From Pseudomonas tritici (GTDB taxonomy: Bacteria > Pseudomonadota > Gammaproteobacteria > Pseudomonadales > Pseudomonadaceae): 64,000 nucleotides of DNA. A model generated the notes under the pieces. That model had not been told where the DNA came from. It was given only the letters and a program-made list of their open reading frames with translations, and made no database searches. Location of the stretch: NCBI RefSeq assembly GCF_014268275.3, contig NZ_CP077084.1:4650001-4714000 (forward strand). Reading direction: 5' to 3'. A program made the position numbers and the translations under genes. How positions within the stretch are numbered: position 1 is the first letter of the stretch; each line of letters starts with the position of its first letter. This document shows, piece after piece, positions 50,471 to 59,403 of this stretch.

Positions 50471-51769
50471 ATGGATATCAAACAGCTCTGGCTCAACGTC
50501 CAAGACCTTTGGGGCACCCTCGATCAACACCCGTTGCTCCATGCCAGCCTCGGTCTGCTGGTGTTGCTGGTCGTGGCGCTGCTGCTTGGACGTGTAGCGC
50601 GTTATCTCATTCTCCACGCCGTCAAATTGCTCGGCCGGCAGCCGGCCCTGCACTGGGTCAACGATCTGCGGCATAACAAAGTCTTTCATCGCCTGGCCCA
50701 GATGACGCCGTCGCTGGTGATCCAGTTCGGCCTGTACCTGGTGCCGGACCTGAGCAAGACCGCCATTCTGTTTATCGGTAACGTGGCCCTGTCGCTCACC
50801 ATTCTGTTCCTGGTACTGGCCATGAGCGCACTGCTCAGCGCCTTGCTGGACATCTACGCACGTACCGAACACGCACGCACCCGCTCGATCAAGGGCTATG
50901 TGCAGTTAGCGAAGATGGTGTTGTTCGTGTTTGGCGCGATCATTATTGTCGCCACCCTGATCGACCGTTCGCCGCTGTTGCTGCTCTCAGGCCTGGGTGC
51001 GATGTCGGCGGTGATCCTGTTGGTGTACAAGGACACCTTGCTGTCGTTCGTCGCCAGCGTACAACTGACCAGCAACGACATGTTGCGGGTCGGTGACTGG
51101 ATCGAAATGCCCCAGGTCGGCGCCGACGGCGATGTGGTGGACATCACCTTGCACACAGTCAAGGTGCAGAACTTCGACAAGACCATCGTCTCCATCCCCA
51201 CTTGGCGCCTGATGTCCGAGTCGTTCAAGAACTGGCGCGGCATGCAGGCCTCCGGCGGGCGCCGCATCAAGCGCTGCCTGTATATCGACGCCAGTGGCGT
51301 GCGTTTCCTGCGTGACGATGAAGAACTGCGCATGACCCAGGTGCACCTGCTCACCGACTACATCGGGCGCAAGCAGGCTGAACTCAAGGCCTGGAATGAA
51401 GCTCAGGGGAACAGCGCGCAATTGTCGGCAAACCGCCGCCGCATGACCAACCTCGGCACCTTCCGCGCTTATGCCCTGGCGTACCTGAAAAGCCACCCGG
51501 ACATCCAGCCGAACATGACCTGCATGGTGCGCCAGATGCAAACCACCGCCCAGGGCGTACCGCTGGAGATCTACTGCTTTACCCGCACCACAGCGTGGGC
51601 GGATTACGAGCGGATCCAGGGGGATATCTTTGATTACCTGCTGGCGGTATTGCCGGAGTTTGGCTTGAGCTTGTATCAGCAGCCGAGTGGCAATGATCTG
51701 CGCGCTGGGATGTTGCCGGCGGTGCTCGGGGCCAGTCATTTGCCGGCCCCGGAAAAAATATCGATTTAA
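50471..51769 (+). CDS. YbdG-like mechanosensitive channel (MscS family)
   Basis: This 432-residue inner-membrane protein has five hydrophobic segments, then the MscS pore and beta-domain region: LLLSGLGAMSAVILLVYKDTLLSFVASVQLTSNDMLRVGDWIEMP (about residues 175-220). The C-terminal cytosolic part includes NWRGMQASGGRRIKRCLYIDAS, which is specific to the YbdG subgroup. It likely responds to mild osmotic downshift. It is a single gene, divergent from the helicase with about 190 bases between them. Confidence 0.9.
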   Translation: MDIKQLWLNVQDLWGTLDQHPLLHASLGLLVLLVVALLLGRVARYLILHAVKLLGRQPALHWVNDLRHNKVFHRLAQMTPSLVIQFGLYLVPDLSKTAILFIGNVALSLTILFLVLAMSALLSALLDIYARTEHARTRSIKGYVQLAKMVLFVFGAIIIVATLIDRSPLLLLSGLGAMSAVILLVYKDTLLSFVASVQLTSNDMLRVGDWIEMPQVGADGDVVDITLHTVKVQNFDKTIVSIPTWRLMSESFKNWRGMQASGGRRIKRCLYIDASGVRFLRDDEELRMTQVHLLTDYIGRKQAELKAWNEAQGNSAQLSANRRRMTNLGTFRAYALAYLKSHPDIQPNMTCMVRQMQTTAQGVPLEIYCFTRTTAWADYERIQGDIFDYLLAVLPEFGLSLYQQPSGNDLRAGMLPAVLGASHLPAPEKISI

Positions 51770-51781
51770 CGACGCGGCCTA

Positions 51782-51811
51782 TTGTGGGAGCGAGCCAGCC
51801 CGCTCCCACAA
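51782..51811. repeat. Single compact REP-like palindrome
   Basis: TTGTGGGAGCG and CGCTCCCACAA are perfect 11-bp arms with an 8-base loop. It lies between the convergent channel gene and EamA gene and may end both transcripts. Confidence 0.8.
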
Positions 51812-51816
51812 GGGGT

Positions 51817-52683
51817 TCAGCGTAACAATGGCGCCTTTCGCACACCCAACCGACTGATCCACACCGCCCCCAGAATCACCAACCCACCCAAGGCCAAGCG
51901 GCCCAGCGGTTCGTGCTGGTTCCAGATCAGCAGGTTCAGCAGCAGCCCCACCGGCACATGCAGATTGTTCATCACCGCCAGGGTGCCGCCATGGACCAGG
52001 CAGGCGCCTTTGTTCCACCAATACATCCCCAGGGCGGTGCTGACCAGTCCAAGAAATACCAGCACGCCCCATTGCAGCGGTGCTTCCGGCAGAAAGTTCG
52101 ACTTGCCGAACAGCAGGAACGCCGGCAACACCACCAGCAACGCGCCCACGTAGAAGTAACCAAAGCGTCGGTAGTGCGGCAAATCACTGGGATAACGCGC
52201 GACCAAATGCTTGTACATCACCTGCCCGGCGGCGTAGGTGAAGTTGGCCAGTTGCAGCAGCAGGAAGCCCCCAAGGAAGTGCGGGGTGATCTGGTCGAAG
52301 CGGATCACCGCCGCGCCGGCCACTGCCACCAACGCGGCGATCAACGCCCACGGGTTGAAACGGCGGTTGAGGGCATCTTCGATCAGGGTCACGTGCAGCG
52401 GCGTGAGGATAGTGAACAGCAGCACCTCCGGCACCGTGAGCACGCGAAAGCTCAGGTACAGGCACACGTAGGTCACGCCAAACTGCAGCGCGCCAATCAC
52501 TAGCATGCCGCGCATGAAGGCTGGCTCCACCGAACGCCAGCGCGTCAGCGGGATAAATATCAGCCCGGCCAGCAACACGCGCACCAGCACTGCAAAGTAG
52601 CTGTCGACGTGACCGGCGAGGTATTCGCCGATCAAGCTGAAGGAAAATGCCTGAATCAGAGTGACAACCAGTAAATAGCCCAT
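51817..52683 (-). CDS. EamA/DMT-family transporter
   Basis: This 288-residue inner-membrane protein has ten hydrophobic spans in two EamA halves, joined around RFNPWALIAALVAVAGAAVIR. It resembles the carboxylate/amino acid/amine transporter subgroup; such proteins export amino acids or amines. Substrate unknown. The start ATG lies close to a promoter-like stretch at 52700-52740. It is convergent with the mechanosensitive channel gene. Confidence 0.85.
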   Translation of the reverse strand: MGYLLVVTLIQAFSFSLIGEYLAGHVDSYFAVLVRVLLAGLIFIPLTRWRSVEPAFMRGMLVIGALQFGVTYVCLYLSFRVLTVPEVLLFTILTPLHVTLIEDALNRRFNPWALIAALVAVAGAAVIRFDQITPHFLGGFLLLQLANFTYAAGQVMYKHLVARYPSDLPHYRRFGYFYVGALLVVLPAFLLFGKSNFLPEAPLQWGVLVFLGLVSTALGMYWWNKGACLVHGGTLAVMNNLHVPVGLLLNLLIWNQHEPLGRLALGGLVILGAVWISRLGVRKAPLLR

Positions 52684-52745
52684 GCGCGCCTCATTTCGAA
52701 TGGGCGGGACATTAAAGGTTTTCGACGATTGAAGAAACTCGGCGC

Positions 52746-52780
52746 AAAAAAAACCCGACCTCGCTAATGCGTCAGTCGGG
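52746..52780 (-). terminator. Rho-independent terminator downstream of azoR
   Basis: On the minus strand CCCGAC/GTCGGG is followed by eight T. It lies about 105 bases beyond the azoR stop. The sequence between (52781-52885) shows no gene. Confidence 0.7.
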
Positions 52781-52885
52781 CAGGAGCACTCAGGAGCAAA
52801 AAGTGCAAAGGGAGGTTCGATACGCGTACTTGAAGGGTTGCGTGGCGCTAGATAAACACCGAGGGATTATCTGGCGATTAAAAGA

Positions 52886-53485
52886 TCAGGCGACCTGTGC
52901 CAGCAGCGCCTTGGCGTGGTTAATGCCTTTTTCCTGGAAGTCCCCACTCAGGTTCACCCCTTCGGCGTGAATGAAGGTGACGTCGTGAATCCCGATGAAT
53001 GCCATGACCTGACGCAGGTAGGGTTCCTGGTGATCGGAAGTGGCCCCCGTGTGGATGCCGCCGCGCGCGGTGAGCACGATGGCGCGCTTGCCGGTCAGCA
53101 AACCCTGAGAGCCGGTGGCGGTGTATTTGAAGGTCACACCCGCACGCAACACGTGGTCCAGCCAGGCCTTGAGGGTGCTGGGGATGGCAAAGTTGTACAT
53201 CGGTGCGGCCATCACCAGTACGTCGGCCGCCAGCAGTTCGTTGGTCAATTCGTCGGAGCGATCCAGGGACGCCTGCTCGTTGCCGTTGCGCTGATCCGCG
53301 GGCTTCATCCAGCCGCCAAGCAAGTTGGCGTCCAGGTGCGGGACCGGGTTGAGGGCCACGTCACGCACAGTGATCTGATCCGCCGGATGGGCGGCCTGCC
53401 ATTGGCTGATGAACTGCCGGGTGAGTTGGCGGGAAATCGAATCCTGCTGGCGGGCGCTGCTTTCGATGATCAGAACATTGGACAT
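52886..53485 (-). CDS. azoR: FMN-dependent NADH:azoreductase/quinone reductase
   Basis: This 199-residue flavodoxin-fold enzyme of the AzoR family reduces quinones and azo bonds with NAD(P)H. The N-terminal LIIESSARQQDSISRQLT (residues 5-22) binds the FMN phosphate, AAPMYNFAIPSTLKAWLDHV (about 93-112) contacts flavin, and TARGG is near residue 142. The length is typical. An A/T-rich 150-base stretch upstream holds its promoter. P. aeruginosa has three paralogues, so this may be one of several. Confidence 0.92.
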   Translation of the reverse strand: MSNVLIIESSARQQDSISRQLTRQFISQWQAAHPADQITVRDVALNPVPHLDANLLGGWMKPADQRNGNEQASLDRSDELTNELLAADVLVMAAPMYNFAIPSTLKAWLDHVLRAGVTFKYTATGSQGLLTGKRAIVLTARGGIHTGATSDHQEPYLRQVMAFIGIHDVTFIHAEGVNLSGDFQEKGINHAKALLAQVA

Positions 53486-53636
53486 GGCTTTGTAGGCTCC
53501 ATCTGTAATTGCTGTAAGTCGATGGAGTGAAGATTAAACAGAGCCAATTCGATTAAAAAGCGTAAAAAACTGCTATAACCCATCTATAAATTTGTTCATA
53601 AGCGGAGTATTGCTGTCAGCATGCTCCGCTGTCGGG

Positions 53637-53951
53637 TTACTTCGGCCCGCAAGCCAGGGCGATACGCATCTTGATAATGGCGCGGTTGAACTTGGCCGTG
53701 GTGTTCGTGCTTTTTCCCGCCGGCACCGTGACCGTGCGGCGACGCGGTGATTCCGGCCCGTTGGTGAAGGTTACCGAGCATACGGCGTCATTCGTGCCGT
53801 AGTTATTGAGCTGGATCGAACTGATATCGCCGTCCACATCGGAGGCGGTGTAATCGATGCTGACGCCGTCGATCTTTTTTGTGACGTCGATGGGGTAGGC
53901 AAATGCGCTCATCGGCAGCAGCGCCAGCAACACACAACAGAATTTTCTCAT
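53637..53951 (-). CDS. Small periplasmic hypothetical protein (104 aa)
   Basis: This 104-residue protein has a signal peptide (residues 1-18, ending SAFA) and a beta-sandwich-like mature part: YPIDVTKKIDGVSIDYTASD, then IQLNNYGTNDAVCSVTF with one Cys, and a second at the C-terminus (ALACGPK), likely forming a disulfide. In some genomes such proteins are mislabelled 3-phosphoglycerate kinase; there is no such fold here. GGAG precedes the ATG. It is divergent from the LysR gene 49 bases away. A hairpin AGCGGAG/CTCCGCT at 53601-53630 follows it. Confidence 0.75.
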   Translation of the reverse strand: MRKFCCVLLALLPMSAFAYPIDVTKKIDGVSIDYTASDVDGDISSIQLNNYGTNDAVCSVTFTNGPESPRRRTVTVPAGKSTNTTAKFNRAIIKMRIALACGPK

Positions 53952-54000
53952 TCGGCAGTCTCCAATAAGGACTGTCAGCTTAGGACAAGAGGAACCCATC

Positions 54001-54924
54001 TTGAAAGCGCCCCGCGTTACCCTCGATCAATGGCGTACGTTGCAAGCCGTGGTCGACCATGGCGGCTTCGCCCAGGCGGCCGAAGCGCTGCACCGTTCGC
54101 AGTCTTCGGTGAGCTACACCGTGGCCCGCATGCAAGACCAGCTCGGTGTGCCGCTGCTGCGCATTGATGGGCGCAAGGCGGTGCTCACCGACGCCGGTGA
54201 AGTGCTGTTGCGCCGCTCCCGGCAACTGGTGAAAAACGCCAGCCAGCTGGAAGACCTCGCGCACCATATGGAGCAGGGCTGGGAAGCCGAGGTCCGCCTG
54301 GTGGTGGACGCGGCCTATCCGAACGCACGCCTTGTGCGCGCGCTCTCCGCCTTCATGCCGCAGAGCCGTGGTTGCCGCGTGCGCCTGCGTGAGGAGGTGC
54401 TGTCGGGCGTTGAAGAGCTGCTGATTGAAGGCGTGGCCGACCTGGCGATTTGCGGTTTCAGCATCCCGGGCTACCTGGGCACGGAAATGAGCGATGTGGA
54501 ATTTGTCGCCGTGGCCCACCCCGAGCACACCCTGCACCGCATGAATCGCGAGCTGAGTTTCCAGGACCTGGAAAGCCAGATGCAGGTGGTGATCCGCGAC
54601 TCCGGTCGCCAGCAACCACGGGATGTGGGCTGGCTTGGCGCCGAACAGCGCTGGACCGTCGGCAGCCTGGCCACCGCCGCCGCCTTTGTGGGCAGCGGCC
54701 TGGGCTTTGCCTGGTTGCCTCGGCACATGATCGAACGTGAACTCAGCGAAGGCGTGCTCAAGCAGCTACCCTTGGAACAGGGCGGCAGCCGCCACCCCAC
54801 GTTCTATCTGTATTCAAACAAAGACAAACCCTTGGGGCCGGCGACGCAGATCCTCGTGGAACTGCTGCGCACCTTTGACACCGCCCCCCTGGACGCGCCC
54901 TTCGCTGCCCCCTGGCAAGCCTGA
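54001..54924 (+). CDS. LysR-family transcriptional regulator
   Basis: This 307-residue LysR protein has a helix-turn-helix, GGFAQAAEALHRSQSSVSYTVARMQ (about residues 21-45), and a C-terminal substrate-binding domain. The start appears to be TTG at 54001 with AGAGG upstream; the next ATG would remove part of the HTH. It is followed 14 bases later by a hydrolase gene on the same strand and is divergent from the small periplasmic protein gene, both possible targets. Ligand unknown. Confidence 0.83.
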   Translation: MKAPRVTLDQWRTLQAVVDHGGFAQAAEALHRSQSSVSYTVARMQDQLGVPLLRIDGRKAVLTDAGEVLLRRSRQLVKNASQLEDLAHHMEQGWEAEVRLVVDAAYPNARLVRALSAFMPQSRGCRVRLREEVLSGVEELLIEGVADLAICGFSIPGYLGTEMSDVEFVAVAHPEHTLHRMNRELSFQDLESQMQVVIRDSGRQQPRDVGWLGAEQRWTVGSLATAAAFVGSGLGFAWLPRHMIERELSEGVLKQLPLEQGGSRHPTFYLYSNKDKPLGPATQILVELLRTFDTAPLDAPFAAPWQA

Positions 54925-54938
54925 AACGGAGTTCAAGC

Positions 54939-55742
54939 ATGGCCTGGTTCGACCACGAAGGATGCAGCCTGCACTACGAGGAATACGGCCACGGCACCCC
55001 GCTGATCCTGATCCACGGCCTGGGCTCCAGCAGCCAGGATTGGGAGCTGCAGATTCCCGTGCTGGCCAAACATTACCGCCTGGTCCTGGTGGATGTGCGC
55101 GGTCATGGGCGCTCGGACAAACCGCGCGAACGCTACAGCATCCAGGGCTTCACCTTTGATCTGCTCGCGCTGATCGAACACCTGGCCCTGCCGCCCGCCC
55201 ATGTGGTGGGCTTATCCATGGGCGGCATGATTGCCTTCCAACTGGCGGTGGATGAACCTGCACGGGTCAAGAGCCTGTGCATCGTCAACAGCGCGCCGGA
55301 GGTGAAGGTACGCAGCGCCGATGATTACTGGCAGTGGGCCAAGCGCTGGAGCCTGGCGCGTGTGCTCAGCCTGGCCACTATCGGCAAGGCGCTGGGCGAC
55401 CGCCTATTCCCCAAACCGCATCAGGCCGACCTGCGCCGCAAGATGGCCGAACGCTGGGCAAAAAACGACAAACGTGCTTATCTCGCCAGCTTCGATGCGA
55501 TTGTAGGCTGGGGTGTGCAGGAACGCCTTTCGAGGATTACCTGTCCAACCCTTGTCATCAGCGCCGACCACGACTACACCCCCGTGGCGCAGAAAGAAAA
55601 CTATGTAAAACTGCTGCCCGATGCGCGACTGGTGGTGATCAGAGATTCCCGCCACGCCACGCCATTGGATCAACCCGAAGTCTTTAACGCCACGCTGCTC
55701 GATTTTCTAACGACAGTCGAAACCACTACCCAGGATCATTGA
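54939..55742 (+). CDS. Alpha/beta-hydrolase
   Basis: This 267-residue hydrolase has the oxyanion loop LIHGLGSSSQDW (about residues 24-35), nucleophile Ser in VVGLSMGGMIAF (about residue 94), Asp in ISADHDYTPVAQ and His in DSRHATPLDQPEVF, so the catalytic triad is complete. It is similar to 3-oxoadipate enol-lactonase and other esterases, but no catechol genes are nearby. It is 14 bases after the LysR gene and 3 bases before ppiA, so it is likely in one transcript with both. Confidence 0.85.
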   Translation: MAWFDHEGCSLHYEEYGHGTPLILIHGLGSSSQDWELQIPVLAKHYRLVLVDVRGHGRSDKPRERYSIQGFTFDLLALIEHLALPPAHVVGLSMGGMIAFQLAVDEPARVKSLCIVNSAPEVKVRSADDYWQWAKRWSLARVLSLATIGKALGDRLFPKPHQADLRRKMAERWAKNDKRAYLASFDAIVGWGVQERLSRITCPTLVISADHDYTPVAQKENYVKLLPDARLVVIRDSRHATPLDQPEVFNATLLDFLTTVETTTQDH

Positions 55743-55745
55743 CCC

Positions 55746-56309
55746 ATGCTGAAAAAAATCGCCTTTCTTGCCGGTTCTGTTTTGTTCGCTGCCAACCTGA
55801 TGGCGGCCGAACCCGCCAAGGCGCCTCACGTACTGATCACCACCACCAACGGCGACATTGAAATCGAACTGGACCCGGTCAAGGCCCCGATCAGCACCAA
55901 GAATTTCCTGGCCTATGTCGACAAGGGCTTCTACAACAACACGATTTTCCACCGTGTGATCCCGGGCTTCATGGTCCAGGGCGGTGGGTTCACCCAGTCG
56001 ATGTCGCAAAAGCCAACCGAAGCGCCGATCAAGAACGAAGCCAGTAATGGTCTGCATAACGTACGTGGCACCTTGTCCATGGCGCGCACCAGTGATCCGG
56101 ATTCGGCCACCAGCCAGTTCTTCATCAATGTGGCCGACAACGCTTTCCTCGACCCAGGCCGTGATCGCGGTTATGCCGTATTCGCCAAAGTGGTCAAGGG
56201 CATGGACGTGGTCGACGTGATCGTCAATTCGCAGACCACCACCAAGCAAGGCATGCAGAACGTGCCTATCGATCCTGTCTACATCAAGTCGGCCAAGCGC
56301 ATCGACTGA
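55746..56309 (+). CDS. ppiA: Periplasmic peptidyl-prolyl cis-trans isomerase (cyclophilin)
   Basis: This 187-residue cyclophilin has a signal peptide (residues 1-20, ending NLMAA). The active-site Arg is in [15 protein letters not shown] (about residues 59-73). [22 protein letters not shown] carries the substrate-binding region, and [24 protein letters not shown] completes the fold. It assists folding of periplasmic and outer-membrane proteins. It begins 3 bases after the hydrolase stop. Confidence 0.93.
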   Translation: MLKKIAFLAGSVLFAANLMAAEPAKAPHVLITTTNGDIEIELDPVKAPISTKNFLAYVDKGFYNNTIFHRVIPGFMVQGGGFTQSMSQKPTEAPIKNEASNGLHNVRGTLSMARTSDPDSATSQFFINVADNAFLDPGRDRGYAVFAKVVKGMDVVDVIVNSQTTTKQGMQNVPIDPVYIKSAKRID

Positions 56310-56328
56310 GATCTGCAGGAAGCTCCGT

Positions 56329-56349
56329 GCGCAGCCCACAAGGCTGCGC
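56329..56349. terminator. Hairpin after ppiA
   Basis: A perfect 8-bp stem GCGCAGCC/GGCTGCGC encloses a 5-base loop. It is not followed by a T run, so it may only partly reduce read-through into the ABC gene, which begins 44 bases further on. Confidence 0.45.
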
Positions 56350-56392
56350 GCGCATTTGAACAGGAGAGCCCGCCAGGCGGGCGTCAACCCTA

Positions 56393-58225
56393 ATGCTCTA
56401 TCGTCGTTTTGAACAACTGATCGATATTTTCCGCGACGCGCCAAGCGCCGCCCCGCCCGATAAAGTCCTGCCGTTCTACCTCTACTACCTGCGCCAGGTG
56501 TGGCCATGTTTTGCCGCGCTGTTGGTGGTGGGCTTGATCGGCGCATTGATCGAAGTCGCGCTGTTCAGCTACCTGAGCCGTATCATCGACCTGGCCCAGG
56601 GCACGCCGCCCGCCAACTTCTTCCAGGTCCACAGCACCGAGCTGATCTGGATGGCCGCAGTTGCCCTGTTGCTGCGTCCGATCTTCGGCGCCCTGCATGA
56701 CCTGCTGGTGCACCAGACCATCAGCCCCGGCATGACCAGCCTGATCCGCTGGCAGAACCATAGCTACGTACTCAAGCAGAGCCTGAATTTCTTCCAGAAC
56801 GACTTCGCCGGGCGTATCGCCCAGCGCATCATGCAAACCGGCAACTCGCTGCGTGACTCTGCCGTGGCTGCGGTGGACGCGATCTGGCACGTGGCGATCT
56901 ACGCCATCAGCTCCCTGGTGCTGTTTGCCGAGGCCGACTGGCGCCTGATGATCCCGCTGGTGAGCTGGATCATCTGCTACAGCCTGGCGCTACGCTATTT
57001 CGTGCCCCGGGTAAAGGAGCGCTCGGTGATTTCGTCCGAGGCGCGCTCCAAACTGATGGGCCGCATCGTCGATGGCTACACCAACATCACCACCTTGAAG
57101 CTGTTTGCCCATACTCAATCCGAGCAGGAATACGCCAAGGAAGCGATCATCGAGCAGACTGAAAAAACCCAGCTGGCCAGCCGGGTGGTGACCAGCATGG
57201 ACGTGGTGATCACCACCATGAACGGCCTGCTGATTGTCACCACCACCGGCCTGGCGCTGTGGCTGTGGACGCAGTCGCTGATTTCCGTGGGCGCCATCGC
57301 GCTGGCCACCGGCTTGGTCATTCGCATCGTCAACATGTCCGGCTGGATCATGTGGGTGGTCAACGGCATTTTCGAAAACATCGGCATGGTGCAGGACGGC
57401 CTGAAAACCATCGCACAGCCACTGGCCGTGATCGACCGCGACAACGCCCCGCGCCTCAGCGTGCCCCGGGGCGAAGTGCGCTTCGAGCAAGTAGATTTCC
57501 ACTACGGCAAGAAGAGCGGGATCATTGGCGGCCTTAACCTTGAGATCAAGGCCGGTGAAAAGATCGGCCTGATCGGCCCGTCCGGTGCGGGCAAGTCGAC
57601 GCTGGTCAACCTGTTGCTGCGACTCTACGACCTGCAAGGCGGACGCATCCTGATCGACGGCCAGAACATCGCCGAGGTCGCCCAGGAAAGCCTGCGCGCA
57701 CAGATTGGCATGATCACCCAGGACACCTCGTTGCTGCACCGCTCGATCCGCGACAACCTGCTGTACGGCAAGCCCGACGCCACCGACGAAGAACTCTGGG
57801 CCGCCGTGCACAAGGCCCGCGCCGATGAGTTCATCCCGCTGCTGTCGGACGCTGAAGGCCGTACCGGGCTGGATGCTCACGTGGGTGAGCGCGGCGTGAA
57901 ACTCTCCGGCGGGCAGCGCCAACGTATCGCCATCGCCCGCGTGCTGCTCAAGGACGCGCCGATTCTGATCATGGACGAAGCCACGTCAGCCCTGGACTCG
58001 GAAGTGGAAGCGGCGATCCAGGAAAGCCTGGAGACCTTGATGAAAGGCAAGACGGTGATTGCGATTGCGCACCGCTTGTCGACCATTGCGCGGATGGACC
58101 GCCTGGTGGTGCTGGAGAAAGGCCTGATTGCCGAGAGTGGCAGCCATGCCGAGTTGCTGGCGCATGGTGGGTTGTATGCGCGGTTGTGGCAGCACCAGAC
58201 GGGCGGGTTTGTCGGTATCGACTGA
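56393..58225 (+). CDS. ABC exporter, fused membrane and ATPase domains
   Basis: This 610-residue half-transporter of the MsbA/MdlB type dimerises. A six-span membrane domain occupies about residues 30-330. The ATPase domain has Walker A GPSGAGKSTLVN (about residues 392-403), Q-loop ITQDTSLL, signature LSGGQRQRIAIARVLL, Walker B ILIMDEATSALDSE and switch His in IAHRLSTIA. It exports lipid-like or peptide/drug substrates; the substrate is unknown. A short GCCCG/CGGGC hairpin lies just before the start. Confidence 0.9.
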   Translation: MLYRRFEQLIDIFRDAPSAAPPDKVLPFYLYYLRQVWPCFAALLVVGLIGALIEVALFSYLSRIIDLAQGTPPANFFQVHSTELIWMAAVALLLRPIFGALHDLLVHQTISPGMTSLIRWQNHSYVLKQSLNFFQNDFAGRIAQRIMQTGNSLRDSAVAAVDAIWHVAIYAISSLVLFAEADWRLMIPLVSWIICYSLALRYFVPRVKERSVISSEARSKLMGRIVDGYTNITTLKLFAHTQSEQEYAKEAIIEQTEKTQLASRVVTSMDVVITTMNGLLIVTTTGLALWLWTQSLISVGAIALATGLVIRIVNMSGWIMWVVNGIFENIGMVQDGLKTIAQPLAVIDRDNAPRLSVPRGEVRFEQVDFHYGKKSGIIGGLNLEIKAGEKIGLIGPSGAGKSTLVNLLLRLYDLQGGRILIDGQNIAEVAQESLRAQIGMITQDTSLLHRSIRDNLLYGKPDATDEELWAAVHKARADEFIPLLSDAEGRTGLDAHVGERGVKLSGGQRQRIAIARVLLKDAPILIMDEATSALDSEVEAAIQESLETLMKGKTVIAIAHRLSTIARMDRLVVLEKGLIAESGSHAELLAHGGLYARLWQHQTGGFVGID

Positions 58226-58242
58226 CACAACACCGTGACCCC

Positions 58243-58329
58243 TGTGGGAGCTGGCTTGCCTGCGATGGCGGTCTGTCAGCCAGCCTCCCAGTACTGACCC
58301 ACCGCTATCGCAGGCAAGCCAGCTCCCAC
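58243..58329. repeat. REPIN after the ABC exporter gene
   Basis: TGTGGGAGCTGGCTTGCCTG at the left and its inverse at the right have a 40-base centre and nearly perfect arms. Same subtype as 8228 and 63198. The rest of the gap to 58504 shows no gene. Confidence 0.9.
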
Positions 58330-58504
58330 CCTTGACTTGCGCCAGGCGTCCGACCCCAAAGGACACTGGCGCTTTTTCATGCCCTGGATTTGTGCCGCAA
58401 TCGTGCTGTACTCAGTGCAGTGCCCAGACGGGCGCTGAAGTAAATCTGCAGGGAGCATCACTGATTTACTGATCTGGTAGAGCGATCTATCAAGGACGTG
58501 TTGC

Positions 58505-59206
58505 ATGTCTTTGTTCAAGCGTTCAGTCACAGAGGGGTTAGGTACGTTTTGGTTGGTGTTGGGCGGGTGTGGGAGTGCGGTGTTGGCCGCAGCGTTCCCC
58601 GCAGTCGGGATCGGCTTGCTGGGTGTGGCCCTGGCATTCGGGCTCACGGTGCTGACCATGGCGTTCGCCATCGGGCATATCAGTGGTTGTCACCTCAACC
58701 CGGCGGTATCAGTGGGGCTGGTCGTGGGCGGAAGGTTTCCGGCCAGGGAATTACCGGCGTACATCGTGGCGCAGGTTATCGGCGGTACGGTCGCCGCGGC
58801 GCTGTTGTACTTCATTGCCAGTGGCAAACCGGGGTTTGAACTGGCGTCGGGGCTGGCGTCCAACGGCTATGGTGAGCATTCACCCGGTGGTTATTCGCTG
58901 GCGGCGGGGTTTGTCACAGAGCTGGTGATGACGGCGATGTTCGTGCTGATTATCCTCGGCGCCACCGACCGCCGCGCCCCACCGGGCCTTGCGCCCATTG
59001 CCATCGGTCTGGCGCTGACCCTGATCCACCTGATCTCCATTCCCGTAACCAACACCTCAGTCAACCCGGCCCGCAGTACCGGCCCGGCATTGATCGTCGG
59101 CGGGTGGGCGATCCAGCAATTGTGGATGTTCTGGCTCGCGCCGATCCTTGGCGCGGTGATCGGCGGCTTTACCTATCGATGGCTGGGCAAGGAGGAGCCA
59201 GGCTGA
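58505..59206 (+). CDS. aqpZ: Aquaporin Z
   Basis: This 233-residue MIP-family channel has six spans and two NPA half-helices: [11 protein letters not shown] (about residues 61-71) and [12 protein letters not shown] (about 185-196). The selectivity-filter Arg follows the second NPA, as in water-specific AqpZ. The N-terminal [20 protein letters not shown] is the family start. AAGGA precedes the ATG. It is a single gene flanked by a REPIN upstream and a long palindrome downstream. Confidence 0.95.
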   Translation: MSLFKRSVTEGLGTFWLVLGGCGSAVLAAAFPAVGIGLLGVALAFGLTVLTMAFAIGHISGCHLNPAVSVGLVVGGRFPARELPAYIVAQVIGGTVAAALLYFIASGKPGFELASGLASNGYGEHSPGGYSLAAGFVTELVMTAMFVLIILGATDRRAPPGLAPIAIGLALTLIHLISIPVTNTSVNPARSTGPALIVGGWAIQQLWMFWLAPILGAVIGGFTYRWLGKEEPG

Positions 59207-59221
59207 GGCAGAGCGCTATCC

Positions 59222-59359
59222 TTTGTAGTGAGCGGGCTTGTCCCGCGCTGGGCGGCGTAGCTGCCCTAACCAAGACGTTGCATTTTTTCAGGCAAATCGC
59301 AGCGCCGGGTTTTGGGGCAGCTTCGCCGCCCAGCGCGGGACAAGCCCGCTCACTACAAA
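59222..59359. repeat. Long palindromic repeat, copy 2 (138 bp)
   Basis: The outer arms TTTGTAGTGAGCGGGCTTGT and ACAAGCCCGCTCACTACAAA are perfect inverses. The stem continues through CCCGCGCTGGGCGGCG. It has the same design as 23984-24132 and lies between the aqpZ gene and the convergent DUF482 gene. Confidence 0.9.
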
Positions 59360-59403
59360 TACTTATTCATATCGGAACACGTATTCATCCAGTAGCACTC
59401 ACC